NCBI GenBank assembly: GCA_016720595.1
Contig: JADKKI010000004.1
Coordinates: forward strand, 248,001 to 312,000
Length of the DNA: 64,000 nt
Direction: 5' to 3'
From: Myxococcales bacterium
Lineage (GTDB): Bacteria; Myxococcota_A; Polyangia; Haliangiales; Haliangiaceae
Shown here: positions 44,032-55,240 of the stretch, piece by piece
Layout: every line of letters begins with the position of its first letter
Numbering within the stretch: position 1 is the stretch's first letter
Notes under the pieces: generated by a model
Told to the model about the DNA's origin: nothing
The model's input: only the letters and a program-made list of their open reading frames with translations
Database searches by the model: none
Program-made: the position numbers and the translations under genes

Positions 44032-45390
44032 TCAGAGCGCGCACGACAGCGTGACCCAGGCGTCCTGCGCCGGGGCGTCGCTGCGCGTGATCGCGAGGCG
44101 CTGGTGCGGTGCGCCGACACACGTCGCGTCGTCGACGATCGCGTAGCACAGCCCGCCGATACCGGGGCCGCACGGCTCGATCGTCGTCTTCACACCCGGG
44201 GCCGAATCGCGGGTCTCGATCACCACGCAGTTGGCGGGCTGCGGGATCGCGCGCGGCAGGCACGTGTCACCGACGAGCCGCTTGATCCCCTGGCCGACGT
44301 CGATCGCGGCGGGCGTCAGGTCCTCGCTGCACACCGACGTCATCACGCCGCGGCTCCCCATCAGCGTCGTCAGCGCGGCGAGCCGCACCGGCGGATCGGC
44401 GACGGCGAGGCCGAGGTTGGTCGTGTACTCGCAGGAGTGCCGGAGCGAGGGCAGGGCGGTGGTGCCTCCGGCCGGCGTGCGGAGCTCGACCTCGATCGGG
44501 AGCGCCGATGCACCCGCGATCACGCCCAGCGAGACCTTGCGTGGATCGCCGCCCTTCGCCGCCAGCAGCGCCTGGTGGAACGGGGTGACGTCCTCGATGT
44601 ACGCCGACGCCGCCCGCGGCTTGCAGCCCGCCTTGGCGCCGACGTCGTTGACGGTGTCGGGGGAGCACTCCACGCCGAACCGGAAGCAGCGGAACGATTG
44701 CAGCGGCCCGAGCGGCGCGCTCTCGGGGCCGAGGATCGCCGGATCGAGGATCGAGCAGTCATCCTCGTCGGTCAGGATCACGACGGCGAGGTTTGCACCA
44801 TCGCGGAGAAACCCGGGGTTGGTGCCCACCGCGAGCGCGCGGCGCAGTGCCTGGAGATCCTGCTCGAAGCCGCAACCCCCAGCACCGAGCGAGGCCATCG
44901 TCGAGAACGCCGCAGACAGCGTGCCCGTGAAGTTCTGCGTGCCGGCGCGCTCGACGGTGAGGTAGGCATCGGTGTTGGTGATCGGCGCGGTCGCGTGGAG
45001 CAGCGCGCCGTTCTTGCCGCTCTGCGCGCAGCCACCCTGGCCGAGCTGGCCGACGCTCGGCCCAGCCGCCGTCACGCCGCTGCCCTTGGTGCCCATGTCG
45101 GAGCTGATCACGCCGAGGTGCAGGTTCGGGATGCCGCCGTTGATGCCGGAGAGCTGCGCGATCAGCATCGGGAACGCCGCCTTGAGCGAGTTCTGCTTGT
45201 CCTGCATCGACGGCGAGTCATCGATCACGAACAGCAGATCGAGATCGGGATTCGCGATCGCCTTGTACGTGAGGAGCTCGGTGCGCGACACCTCGGGCGG
45301 CGCATCGGGGCTGGCATCGGGCGGTGCTGGATCCGGTGGGCTGCAGGCCGAGATCAGGAGGAGGGCGCTAAGGCTCTGGCGAACAGACAT
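44032..45390 (-). CDS. VWA-domain lipoprotein
   Basis: A 452-residue protein from ATG 45390 with lipoprotein signal (SALLLISAC, Cys16), a short Pro/Asp/Ser linker and a von Willebrand factor A domain opening LDLLFVIDDSPSM. The metal-binding DxSxS triad is Asp57, Ser59 and Ser61. Later parts contain LAVVILTDEDDCS, a usual VWA strand, and multiple cysteines. Many myxobacterial lipoproteins of this shape are known only by domain; metal-dependent adhesion or protein binding at the outer membrane is a reasonable inference. The stop is one base away from that of purL on the other strand. Confidence 0.8.
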   Translation of the reverse strand: MSVRQSLSALLLISACSPPDPAPPDASPDAPPEVSRTELLTYKAIANPDLDLLFVIDDSPSMQDKQNSLKAAFPMLIAQLSGINGGIPNLHLGVISSDMGTKGSGVTAAGPSVGQLGQGGCAQSGKNGALLHATAPITNTDAYLTVERAGTQNFTGTLSAAFSTMASLGAGGCGFEQDLQALRRALAVGTNPGFLRDGANLAVVILTDEDDCSILDPAILGPESAPLGPLQSFRCFRFGVECSPDTVNDVGAKAGCKPRAASAYIEDVTPFHQALLAAKGGDPRKVSLGVIAGASALPIEVELRTPAGGTTALPSLRHSCEYTTNLGLAVADPPVRLAALTTLMGSRGVMTSVCSEDLTPAAIDVGQGIKRLVGDTCLPRAIPQPANCVVIETRDSAPGVKTTIEPCGPGIGGLCYAIVDDATCVGAPHQRLAITRSDAPAQDAWVTLSCAL

Positions 45391-45545
45391 GGCGGAGGAT
45401 TCAGCAAGCGATGCGCCACAGCCAACTCGCGAGAATCCCGATGCCACGTCTCGGTCCTCTCGAATTCCGTAGGGTGACCCAGGGCAGCCGTGTCTCGTCA
45501 CCCGAGGTCACGCCTGGCGCGCATCGCGACACGGTTGTCGCGGCG

Positions 45546-46019
45546 TCACAAGAACGGCAGGAAGCCGACCACGGTGAGCGCCGAGATCAAGACCACGAGG
45601 AAGCGCCGGCAGGTTCGCTGCGTCCGCCGCCAGCCGGTGAGGAGGACGAGCGCGGCCGCGGCGCGACGCATCGCCAGGAGGCCCGGCACCAGCATGCCCA
45701 CGGTGGCGAGGTGGACCACGCCGAGCTGGAGCGGACCGCCGGAGAAGGCGCGTGGCACGACGGTCGGCACCAGCATCAGCTCGGCGATCACCACCAGCGC
45801 GATCGCCCAGCGCTGGCCGGCGAGCATCGCGGTCGCTGACACGGCGAGGACAGACGCGACCTCTGGACCATTCCAGCTGTTCGGCGCGAACGGCAGCGCG
45901 AGCATCGCGGCGGTCAATGCGGTGAGAGCGATCCACAGCTCAGCGGCGCGCCGGCGTTGCCGGAGGCTCGCGCGCCGCTCGACCCGGGTCAGGGCAGCGG
46001 GAGCGACGACGGCGGCCAT
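45546..46019 (-). CDS. multi-pass membrane protein, 157 aa
   Basis: A 157-residue hydrophobic protein with a basic N-terminus (TRVERRASLRQRRRAAE) and about five membrane segments (ALTALTAAMLALPFA, SVLAVSATAMLAG, AIALVVIAELMLVPTVV, VVHLATVGMLVPGLLA and a C-terminal VVLISALTVVGFLPFL). No family recognised. It is divergent from the next membrane gene across 113 bp. On its own strand a TACATT -10-like element ends 6 nt before the start codon and a CRP-like palindrome is centred 41.5 bp upstream of the start, a spacing that would fit an activated, nearly leaderless promoter. Confidence 0.65.
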   Translation of the reverse strand: MAAVVAPAALTRVERRASLRQRRRAAELWIALTALTAAMLALPFAPNSWNGPEVASVLAVSATAMLAGQRWAIALVVIAELMLVPTVVPRAFSGGPLQLGVVHLATVGMLVPGLLAMRRAAAALVLLTGWRRTQRTCRRFLVVLISALTVVGFLPFL

Positions 46020-46052
46020 GTTCTAAATGTAACCGACTGGCGACAGTTGTCG

Positions 46053-46068
46053 AGTGAGTGTAATCACA
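46053..46068. promoter_or_regulatory. CRP-like palindrome between divergent membrane genes
   Basis: AGTGA-N6-TCACA differs from the CRP half-site consensus TGTGA-N6-TCACA at only one base. It lies in the only clearly AT-richer stretch of the 113-bp divergent spacer. Its centre (46060.5) is 41.5 bp from the minus-strand start codon at 46019, and it overlaps the -35 zone of a plus-strand TACAAT (46073-46078). Confidence 0.5.
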
Positions 46069-46072
46069 CGCA

Positions 46073-46078
46073 TACAAT
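46073..46078 (+). promoter_or_regulatory. -10-like element TACAAT before the 136-aa membrane gene
   Basis: TACAAT matches the sigma-70 -10 consensus at five of six bases, 55 bp before the ATG at 46133. No good -35 is at the right distance (TCGAGT at 46050-46055, 17 bp away, is the best), as might be expected for a regulated promoter. Confidence 0.35.
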
Positions 46079-46132
46079 TGACCAGGCCTAACTCCGCTCG
46101 ATCCCTGGGGATCCGCGTGTCACACTGCGCGT

Positions 46133-46543
46133 ATGAGCCCGGCCGTGATTGTCCTGATCAAGCTCGCGATCCGGCTGGTCGTGTTCGGGGTGGTGTTCTT
46201 CTTGGCTGCCAGGAAGAACCCCAAGGTCGTCATCCACAACAAGTGGGCGACCCCGCTGATCGCGCTCGTGTTCGCGCTGCTCAACACCGGCGTCTACTGG
46301 CTGCTCACGCCGATCCTGAACCTCGCGACGCTGGGCGCGATGGGCTTCATCATGCCGTTCGTCGTCAACATGGTGTTCCTCCTCGGCACCGTCAAAGTGT
46401 TCGAGAAGCTCAACGAGAAGCGAAAGTCCGACAAGAAGTGGATCGAGATCCAGGGGCTCATGGCCACCCTCTGGATGGCGGCGTTCCTGACGCTCGCCCA
46501 CGGCGCGCTCTATCTCGGGCTCGACTACTTCCCGAACATGTAG
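46133..46543 (+). CDS. four-helix membrane protein, 136 aa
   Basis: A 136-residue hydrophobic protein with four membrane segments (IVLIKLAIRLVVFGVVFFLA, PLIALVFALLNTGVYWLLTP, LGAMGFIMPFVVNMVFLLG, LMATLWMAAFLTLAHGALYL) and two basic cytoplasmic loops (ARKNPK and NEKRKSDKKW). It has no signal peptide and no catalytic motif; I do not recognise the family. The stop is 6 bp from the convergent FHA gene. The first in-frame ATG (46133) is used. Confidence 0.7.
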   Translation: MSPAVIVLIKLAIRLVVFGVVFFLAARKNPKVVIHNKWATPLIALVFALLNTGVYWLLTPILNLATLGAMGFIMPFVVNMVFLLGTVKVFEKLNEKRKSDKKWIEIQGLMATLWMAAFLTLAHGALYLGLDYFPNM

Positions 46544-46549
46544 CGGTCG

Positions 46550-47479
46550 CTACTCGGCGACTTCGCGGAGCTTGCGGAGGAGCTCGCGGGCCTCGTCGCA
46601 GTGCCCCTGTGCTTCCTTGAGCGACTGCCGGATCAGCTCGAAGCTGGCGCGGGGCAGCGCGGTGGCGAACTGCTCGAACTCACCCTCGGCCGCCATCACC
46701 TCGATGCGCAGGCTCGACAGCAGATCGTTGAGGGACGCCGAGGTCTCCGCGGTGGCGGCCATCATCTCGAGTGCGCGGCGGACCTTCACGCTGCCCGCCT
46801 CGAGGGAGAGCTGCTGCTCGGCGCGCTCCATGCGGTTCTTCAGGTTGTCGCGCTCGATCTCGATCATCGAGAGATCGTTCTCGAGATCTTCCATCCGGCG
46901 CGCGGTGTCCTGGTTGAACTTGTTGGTGCGATAGACGCGGAGCTCGGTCTGGAGCTGCTCGACGCGGCGGCGCAGCACGCGGATCTCGGCGTCCGACTCG
47001 GCGGTCGGAGGCGCGAGCGGCGCGACGCCGCTGGGCATCCCACCCGGCAGCGACGAGGGGTTGACCGCCGAGACGTGGCCGGTCGGCCCCGCCGGCGCGA
47101 TCGCACCCATCCCCGGGTGCTGCATCATCGGGGTCGAGGGATTGGGCGTGGGGCCCACGGGACCTGCGGTGCTCGGGCTGACGCCGCCGGCGGCGGCGTC
47201 GACGAAGCGCAGCCACAGGCTGCCGCAGCGCACCGCATCGCCATGTTTGAACAGGTGGCTCTGGACCCGCTGCTCCTGGAAATAGACGCCGTTCGCCGAC
47301 GACAGATCCTCGAGCACGTAGCCACCACCGCCCCAGAAGATCCGGGCGTGATGGCGCGACACCATCGCGTCATCGGTGCGGATCGCGCAGTCCATGGCGC
47401 GGCCGACCTTGATCTCCGCCGAAGCGAGATCGAGTGAGCCCTCGATGCCTTGCGCATCGCGCCAGAGGAGACGTGGCAC
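46550..47479 (-). CDS. FHA-domain protein with coiled coil
   Basis: A 309-residue cytoplasmic protein. Residues about 1-95 form an FHA domain (VGRAMDCAIRTDD, SRHHARI, YVLEDLSSANGVYF, FKHGDAVRCG), which binds phosphothreonine peptides; the conserved Arg of GR, the SRHH and the Asn of SANG are present. A Pro/Gly/Met-rich linker follows to about residue 165, then a long coiled coil (LRRRVEQLQTELRVYR onward) to about 240 and a helical C-terminus. It probably acts in Ser/Thr-kinase signalling, which is abundant in myxobacteria, but no kinase gene is in the window. GTG 47479 is the start; it is divergent from purF. Confidence 0.85.
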   Translation of the reverse strand: MPRLLWRDAQGIEGSLDLASAEIKVGRAMDCAIRTDDAMVSRHHARIFWGGGGYVLEDLSSANGVYFQEQRVQSHLFKHGDAVRCGSLWLRFVDAAAGGVSPSTAGPVGPTPNPSTPMMQHPGMGAIAPAGPTGHVSAVNPSSLPGGMPSGVAPLAPPTAESDAEIRVLRRRVEQLQTELRVYRTNKFNQDTARRMEDLENDLSMIEIERDNLKNRMERAEQQLSLEAGSVKVRRALEMMAATAETSASLNDLLSSLRIEVMAAEGEFEQFATALPRASFELIRQSLKEAQGHCDEARELLRKLREVAE

Positions 47480-47559
47480 GGTCCCGAAAAAGGTAAGCTA
47501 ACTCGGTCAGATCCACAAGTTTGCTACTGGCGATCACCCCTACGTGGTAAGTGGGGCCC

Positions 47560-48957
<1,398 letters not shown>

Positions 48958-48979
48958 CTGTGCTAAACCTTCCGCCGTC

Positions 48980-50105
48980 ATGGCGATCGAAGGTGTCGAT
49001 GTCGGCGCGGTCAAGGCGCAGCTGAAGGAGCTCGGGACCAAGGTCTCGGAGCTCCGGGGGTTACTTTGACGTCGATGCGAAGCGCCTGAAGATCGAGGAG
49101 CTCGATTCGATCGCGGCGCGTCCGAACTTCTGGGACGATCAGAAGAAGGCGCAGGCGCTGCTCAAGTCCAAGAAGGGCCTCGAGCAGGTGATCTCGAGCT
49201 ACGACGCCCAGGTCCGCGCGCTGTCCGATGGCGAGGTGCTGCTCGAGCTGGCGATCGAGATGAGCGACGAGGACTCCGCGAAAGAGGCGGAGGCTGCGGT
49301 CCTTGCCATCAAGAAGCAGCTCGACGAGCTCGAGTTCAAGCGCATGCTCTCGGGCGAGCTCGATCCGGGCGGCGCGATCGTCCAGATCACCGCGGGCGCC
49401 GGCGGCGTCGACGCCTCGGACTGGGCGCAGATGCTGATGCGGATGCTGATCCGCTACTGCGATCGTAAGGGCTGGAAGGCCGAGGTCGTCGAAGAGTCAC
49501 CGGCGGAAGAGGCCGGCATCAAGAGCGCCACGTTCGTGGTCACCGGCGACTATGCGTATGGCCTGCTCAAGGCGGAGAACGGCGTGCACCGGCTGGTCCG
49601 GGTGTCTCCGTTCGACGGCGCAGGCCGGCGGCAGACCTCGTTCGCCGCGGTGCTCGTGACCGCTGATATCGACGACGACATCGAGGTCGACATCAAGGAT
49701 ATCGATCTCCGGATCGATACCTACCGCGCCGGCGGCGCGGGTGGGCAGCACGTCAACAAGACGGACTCCGCGGTGCGCATCACGCACTTGCCGACCGGCC
49801 TCGTCGTGCAGTGCCAGAACGAGCGCAGCCAGCACGCGAACAAGGATCGCGCCTTCAAGATGATGCGCGCGAAGCTGTACGAGTACGAGCTCGCGAAGCG
49901 CGAGGAGAAGGCGCACGCCGAGGCCAAGTCACGGCTGAAGATCGAGTGGGGCTCTCAGATCCGCAGCTACGTGCTGTTCCCCTACCAGCAGGTCAACGAT
50001 CACCGCACCGAGCTCAAGACCTCGGATGTCGAAGGCGTCCTCGACGGCGATCTCGACGAGCTGATCCGCACGCACCTGCTGCAGTCGGCGAACGCGCGAA
50101 GCTAG
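48980..50105 (+). CDS. prfB: peptide chain release factor 2 (programmed +1 frameshift)
   Basis: RF2 releases peptides at UGA and UAA. Translation starts at ATG 48980, reads 29 codons to CTT (49064-49066), meets in-frame TGA (49067-49069), and continues in the +1 frame from GAC at 49068, giving about 374 residues, the normal RF2 size. The codon-recognition tripeptide SPF ([11 protein letters not shown]) and the peptidyl-release motif GGQ ([18 protein letters not shown]) are intact. The frameshift is autoregulatory: low RF2 favours shifting. Without allowing for it the gene looks 5'-truncated, starting at 49188. The stop codon overlaps that of the convergent VKOR gene. Confidence 0.95.
49055..49070 (+). 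promoter_or_regulatory. RF2 programmed frameshift site
   Basis: CGG GGG TTA CTT TGA C: an internal Shine-Dalgarno-like GGGGG lies three bases before the CTT slippery codon, followed by TGA and C. This is the classic layout of the E. coli site (AGG GGG TAT CTT TGA C) with the middle codon changed. Confidence 0.93.
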
Positions 50106-51115
50106 ATCGACGCGCGCTTGATCGCGGCGACCAGCTCGTCCGTCGACATCGCGGCGCCGACCACCTGCTCGCCGCCGATGAACAGCGTCGGCAACGACTT
50201 CACCCCCGAGGCCCGCGCCTCGATCGATTCACTCGCGACGCGCCCCACCGCGAGCGGCAGATCGCGCCGGTACTGCTCGCGATCGCAGCCCGCCTTGACG
50301 GCGAGCTCCTCGCAGCCATCTGGGGTCAGCGACGCTTCCGGGGCCGTGAACAGCGCCTCGGCCATCGCGGCGCCCTTGCCCTGACGATCCGCGCAGCAGT
50401 AAGCGAGCGCGGCCGGCATCGCATGGGCGTGGCGCGGCAGCGGCATCATCCGCCGGTCGACCCGTGCCGATACGCCCGCCTTCGCGATCGCCTCGGTGAC
50501 CTTGGCCTGCATCATCCGGCAGTAGGGGCACTCGAAGTCGACGACCTCGACGATCGTCACGGTGCCCGGCTGCTGCGCGCGGAGCACGAACGGCGGCGTG
50601 CCGGCGGGGAGTGACGGCGGCGGCGGCGCGTGGGACCACAGCGCGAGGATCCCGACCACCGTCGCGAGCGCGGGCGCGATCGCCACCGGGCGCCACCACG
50701 TGAACCGCACCGTGCGGGCACCAGCGAGCACCGCGGCCGCGTACACGATCGCGGCGGGGTCCGCGATCATGCAGAGCTTGCACCACGCACCGATCACGAA
50801 CGCCTGGAGCGAGATCAGGAGCACCGCCCATGCACCTCCCACGACCACGATCACCTTGCGTGCGCGCGGCGCCTCGATGAAGCCGAGCGCGAGCGCCACG
50901 AGAAAGAACGCGATGCCGAGCACGGGCATCGGGATCCCGAGGGGATGTGCCCACGCCGACGCGCGCACTGTGGCGCACCCACCCTCCGCACAGAACGCGG
51001 GGGCGGGGCCGAGAAAGTCGTAGAGGCTCGCGATGCTCGCGCCGAGGCCGATGACGGCAGCTGCGAGAGCAACGAAGGTGAGTCCGGCGGTCCGGCGCAT
51101 GGCGTCTCGAACCAT
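50102..51115 (-). CDS. VKOR-DsbA fusion (disulfide-bond formation enzyme)
   Basis: About 337 residues from ATG 51115 (alternatives 51133 and 51100). The N-terminal half is a vitamin K epoxide reductase domain with four to five membrane helices, the loop cysteines of FCAEGGC and the active-site pair in WCKLCM. The C-terminal half is a periplasmic DsbA-like thioredoxin fold with active site ECPYCRMM and the cis-Pro loop SLPTLFIGG. Together they would oxidise substrate cysteines and pass electrons to quinone, replacing DsbA plus DsbB. Fusions of VKOR to thioredoxin folds are known in several bacterial phyla. It lies downstream of a Cys-rich secreted protein and a thioredoxin lipoprotein on the same strand. 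Confidence 0.9.
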   Translation of the reverse strand: MVRDAMRRTAGLTFVALAAAVIGLGASIASLYDFLGPAPAFCAEGGCATVRASAWAHPLGIPMPVLGIAFFLVALALGFIEAPRARKVIVVVGGAWAVLLISLQAFVIGAWCKLCMIADPAAIVYAAAVLAGARTVRFTWWRPVAIAPALATVVGILALWSHAPPPPSLPAGTPPFVLRAQQPGTVTIVEVVDFECPYCRMMQAKVTEAIAKAGVSARVDRRMMPLPRHAHAMPAALAYCCADRQGKGAAMAEALFTAPEASLTPDGCEELAVKAGCDREQYRRDLPLAVGRVASESIEARASGVKSLPTLFIGGEQVVGAAMSTDELVAAIKRASI

Positions 51116-51136
51116 AGCCGGACCGCGGAGCATTCC

Positions 51137-51898
51137 CTATCGCGGCGAGCCGGAGAAGCCGGTGGTGAACTTGAGCTCGGCGCCGACCAGCGCGGGCTCG
51201 TTGGAGGGGCCCGCGAACAGGCAGGCGCCCGCGTAGCCGACGGTCACGAGGCCGGCGGACATCGCGGTGGCCTCCCAGCTGTCGCTGCCTTCGCCCGTGG
51301 TCGTCAGGTCCGCGTCCGCCACCGAGTAGCCGAGCATCGCGCAGTTGAGGCCGTTGGTGACCACGCCGCCGCCGAGGTAGAGGCGGAACGAATCGCCGGC
51401 TTCCCCGATCACGCCGAACGCCTGCGCGGTGCTCACGGTGATCGCGCCGCCGCAGATCAGATCGCAGTTCGGGTTACTGGTGCCCGTGCCGCACGTCCCG
51501 GGGGCGGGCTGGGTGAGCTGCTGGTCGCAGTGCGCCGCCGGCAGGTTGACGACGATCTGGTGCTGGAGGTTGACGTTGCGCTGCTCGACGACGACCTGGT
51601 TCGGCCACGCCTCGCTGGGGCACACCACGTCGGCGCGCGCGCAGTCGAGGTTGAAGGTGTAGGGCTTGCCAGCGTGGTTGATGGTCACGCTGCCACCCTG
51701 CGCACCGAGCTCCGCCGTGTAGATCGCGCCGCCGATCTTGACCTCGACGCCGATCACGTCGTCGTAGGCGATCGCCCAGGTGCCGCGCACGTCGGGCGCG
51801 GGCGACTTGGAGCCAGCGGCGCAGCCATCACCCTGGGCGCCCATGAGGAGGGGCAGGGTGGGGAGGGCAAGCAAGGCGAGGAGGGCTTTGTGGCGCAT
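51137..51898 (-). CDS. cysteine-rich secreted protein, function unknown
   Basis: A 253-residue protein from ATG 51898 with an N-terminal hydrophobic signal (ALLALLALPTLPLLMGAQ). Nine cysteines follow, including LDCARADVVC, GTCGTGTSNPNC and DLICGG, consistent with several disulfides. The sequence GDGC at residue 26 is not a canonical lipobox, although lipidation there would leave an even number of cysteines. The rest is beta-rich. I do not recognise a family. The gene ends 21 bp before the VKOR-DsbA start on the same strand, so it is probably cotranscribed and might be a substrate of that enzyme. Confidence 0.7.
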   Translation of the reverse strand: MRHKALLALLALPTLPLLMGAQGDGCAAGSKSPAPDVRGTWAIAYDDVIGVEVKIGGAIYTAELGAQGGSVTINHAGKPYTFNLDCARADVVCPSEAWPNQVVVEQRNVNLQHQIVVNLPAAHCDQQLTQPAPGTCGTGTSNPNCDLICGGAITVSTAQAFGVIGEAGDSFRLYLGGGVVTNGLNCAMLGYSVADADLTTTGEGSDSWEATAMSAGLVTVGYAGACLFAGPSNEPALVGAELKFTTGFSGSPR

Positions 51899-52026
51899 GC
51901 TGGCTTGCTGCTACAAAGGCCGGACCAACCCCGACTCGCCGGCTCCGACCAGAGATCGCGGACTTGACCGCGCGTGGCTGTCGCGGTCCGCAGCGTGAAC
52001 GGTGCTTCACGCCGGCTTTGGCGACG

Positions 52027-53457
52027 TCAGTTCGTGGACGGTGCGGGCGTCGGGGGCGGTGTCGGTGCGTCCAGCTTGGCCAGCGCGTCACGGGCCTTGG
52101 CCAGGGCATCCGGGCTGGCCTGGCCGGGTGGCAGCGCCTCCCACAGCTTCACGGCCTCGAGGCGATAGGTGCGCTCGGTCGCCACGTCACCTTGCTTGTT
52201 CGCGATCTCGGCGCGCTGGGCGAGCACGCGACCCTTGCGCGGCCCGTACGCCATCGCCAGGGCCTTGTCCGTCCAGGTCGCGGCCTCGGCGAGCTTGCCG
52301 GCCCTGAGATAGACCCAGCCGAGCCGCGCGGGTGGATCGTATTCGGTCGGGAGATCCGCGGCGGACTTCTCGAGTGCGGCCACGACCTCGAGGGGCCGGC
52401 CGAGATAGACGTAGACCTCGGCGCGATGCCAGTTGTAGGTCATCGCGGCGCGTGGGCTCGCGGCCTTTGCGGCCGCCTCGTCGAGGAGCACGCGCTGCTT
52501 CCCGGCGAGGGCCTTGGCCTCGGGTTGCTTGCCCACGGCCTGGTAGGTCTCGCGCAGCGTGGCCATCGTGTCGGAGCGGTCGTCCACCGAGAGCTGTGCC
52601 TTGGGGTCGCCGAGCAGGCCTTCGAGGCGCGTGATCGCGAGCGCGCGAAATGCGGCGACGCCCGTGGGATCCTGCTTTGCGTGCTCGTCGGCGCAGCCGA
52701 GTGCGATCGACGTGAAGTCGGCGGCGCTCGACGAGGTTCCGGTCGCCGCGAGGACGCTGGTCGCGAACTGGAGGCAGCGGGCATCGTCCTTCTGGCGCTG
52801 GATCGTCGACAGCAGCGAGACCAGCACGTCCGGGCGTCGGACCCAGTCCGGTGGTGCTTGGTCGAGGGCCGCCGTCAGCTCCTTCTCGGCGGACGCATAG
52901 TCCTTGGTCGCGAGCGCGCGCTCCCCGGCGAGCAGGTGCTGCGCCGAGCCCGCGACGCCGCTGCGCGCCTCGAAGCCGGCGTCGAGGAACGCATGGAACT
53001 GCGGCGTACTCGCGGAGCCCACCCAGCGCGCGAGCACGCTCTCGTCCGTGCCGACCACATAGAACGTCGGCCACGCGGACAGCGGGAACTTCGTGACCAC
53101 GGGAGCGCTCGGCTCGCGATCGGTGTCGATGGAGGCGAACACGAACCGCGGAGCGTCGGCCTTGAACGATGCATCCGCGAACACCGTCGCCCTCATCGAC
53201 AGGCACGTGTGGCACCACGGCGCCCACAGATCGAGGACGAGCGGGACGTTCCGCTCCTTGGCGCACGCGAGGGCCGCGGGGTAGTCGTCCTCGATCCACG
53301 CCATCGGGCCCTCGTCCTTGGCCTTGGCACACGGAGAGGCGCTGGCGCTGGCTGGCTTGGTCGCCCCTGCGGCGGTCTCGCCCTCGCCCTCCTGCGAGGT
53401 CTTGGTGCTCTTGCACCCGAGCGCGAGCACCGGGAAAAGGAGGAGCAGGCGCGACAT
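52027..53457 (-). CDS. thioredoxin-like lipoprotein with TPR repeats
   Basis: A 476-residue protein from ATG 53457. It has a lipoprotein signal (LLLLFPVLALGC, Cys15), a Lys/Ser/Ala linker, a thioredoxin-fold domain with active site WAPWCHTC (the W-C-x-x-C type seen in DsbD C-terminal and Thioredoxin_7 domains) and the cis-Pro segment SAWPTFYVVG, then helical TPR-like repeats (AEVYVYLGRPLEVVAALEKS, RLGWVYLRAGKLAEAA) to a Pro/Thr-rich end. It is likely anchored at the inner or outer membrane facing the periplasm and acts in thiol reduction or folding. It is divergent from lysS with 55 bp between, and 128 bp upstream of the Cys-rich gene on the same strand. Confidence 0.85.
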   Translation of the reverse strand: MSRLLLLFPVLALGCKSTKTSQEGEGETAAGATKPASASASPCAKAKDEGPMAWIEDDYPAALACAKERNVPLVLDLWAPWCHTCLSMRATVFADASFKADAPRFVFASIDTDREPSAPVVTKFPLSAWPTFYVVGTDESVLARWVGSASTPQFHAFLDAGFEARSGVAGSAQHLLAGERALATKDYASAEKELTAALDQAPPDWVRRPDVLVSLLSTIQRQKDDARCLQFATSVLAATGTSSSAADFTSIALGCADEHAKQDPTGVAAFRALAITRLEGLLGDPKAQLSVDDRSDTMATLRETYQAVGKQPEAKALAGKQRVLLDEAAAKAASPRAAMTYNWHRAEVYVYLGRPLEVVAALEKSAADLPTEYDPPARLGWVYLRAGKLAEAATWTDKALAMAYGPRKGRVLAQRAEIANKQGDVATERTYRLEAVKLWEALPPGQASPDALAKARDALAKLDAPTPPPTPAPSTN

Positions 53458-53512
53458 GCGGTCCGGATAGCACGCCTTACGAACTCCCGGGGATGATGTA
53501 TGGTCCGCCGCC

Positions 53513-55231
<1,719 letters not shown>

Positions 55232-55240
55232 CCCACCACC

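Noticed and set aside
49188..50105. prfB as a 305-residue gene or a 5'-truncated pseudogene.
   Set aside because: The missing N-terminus is encoded from 48980 and joined through a canonical RF2 frameshift site, so the gene is intact.
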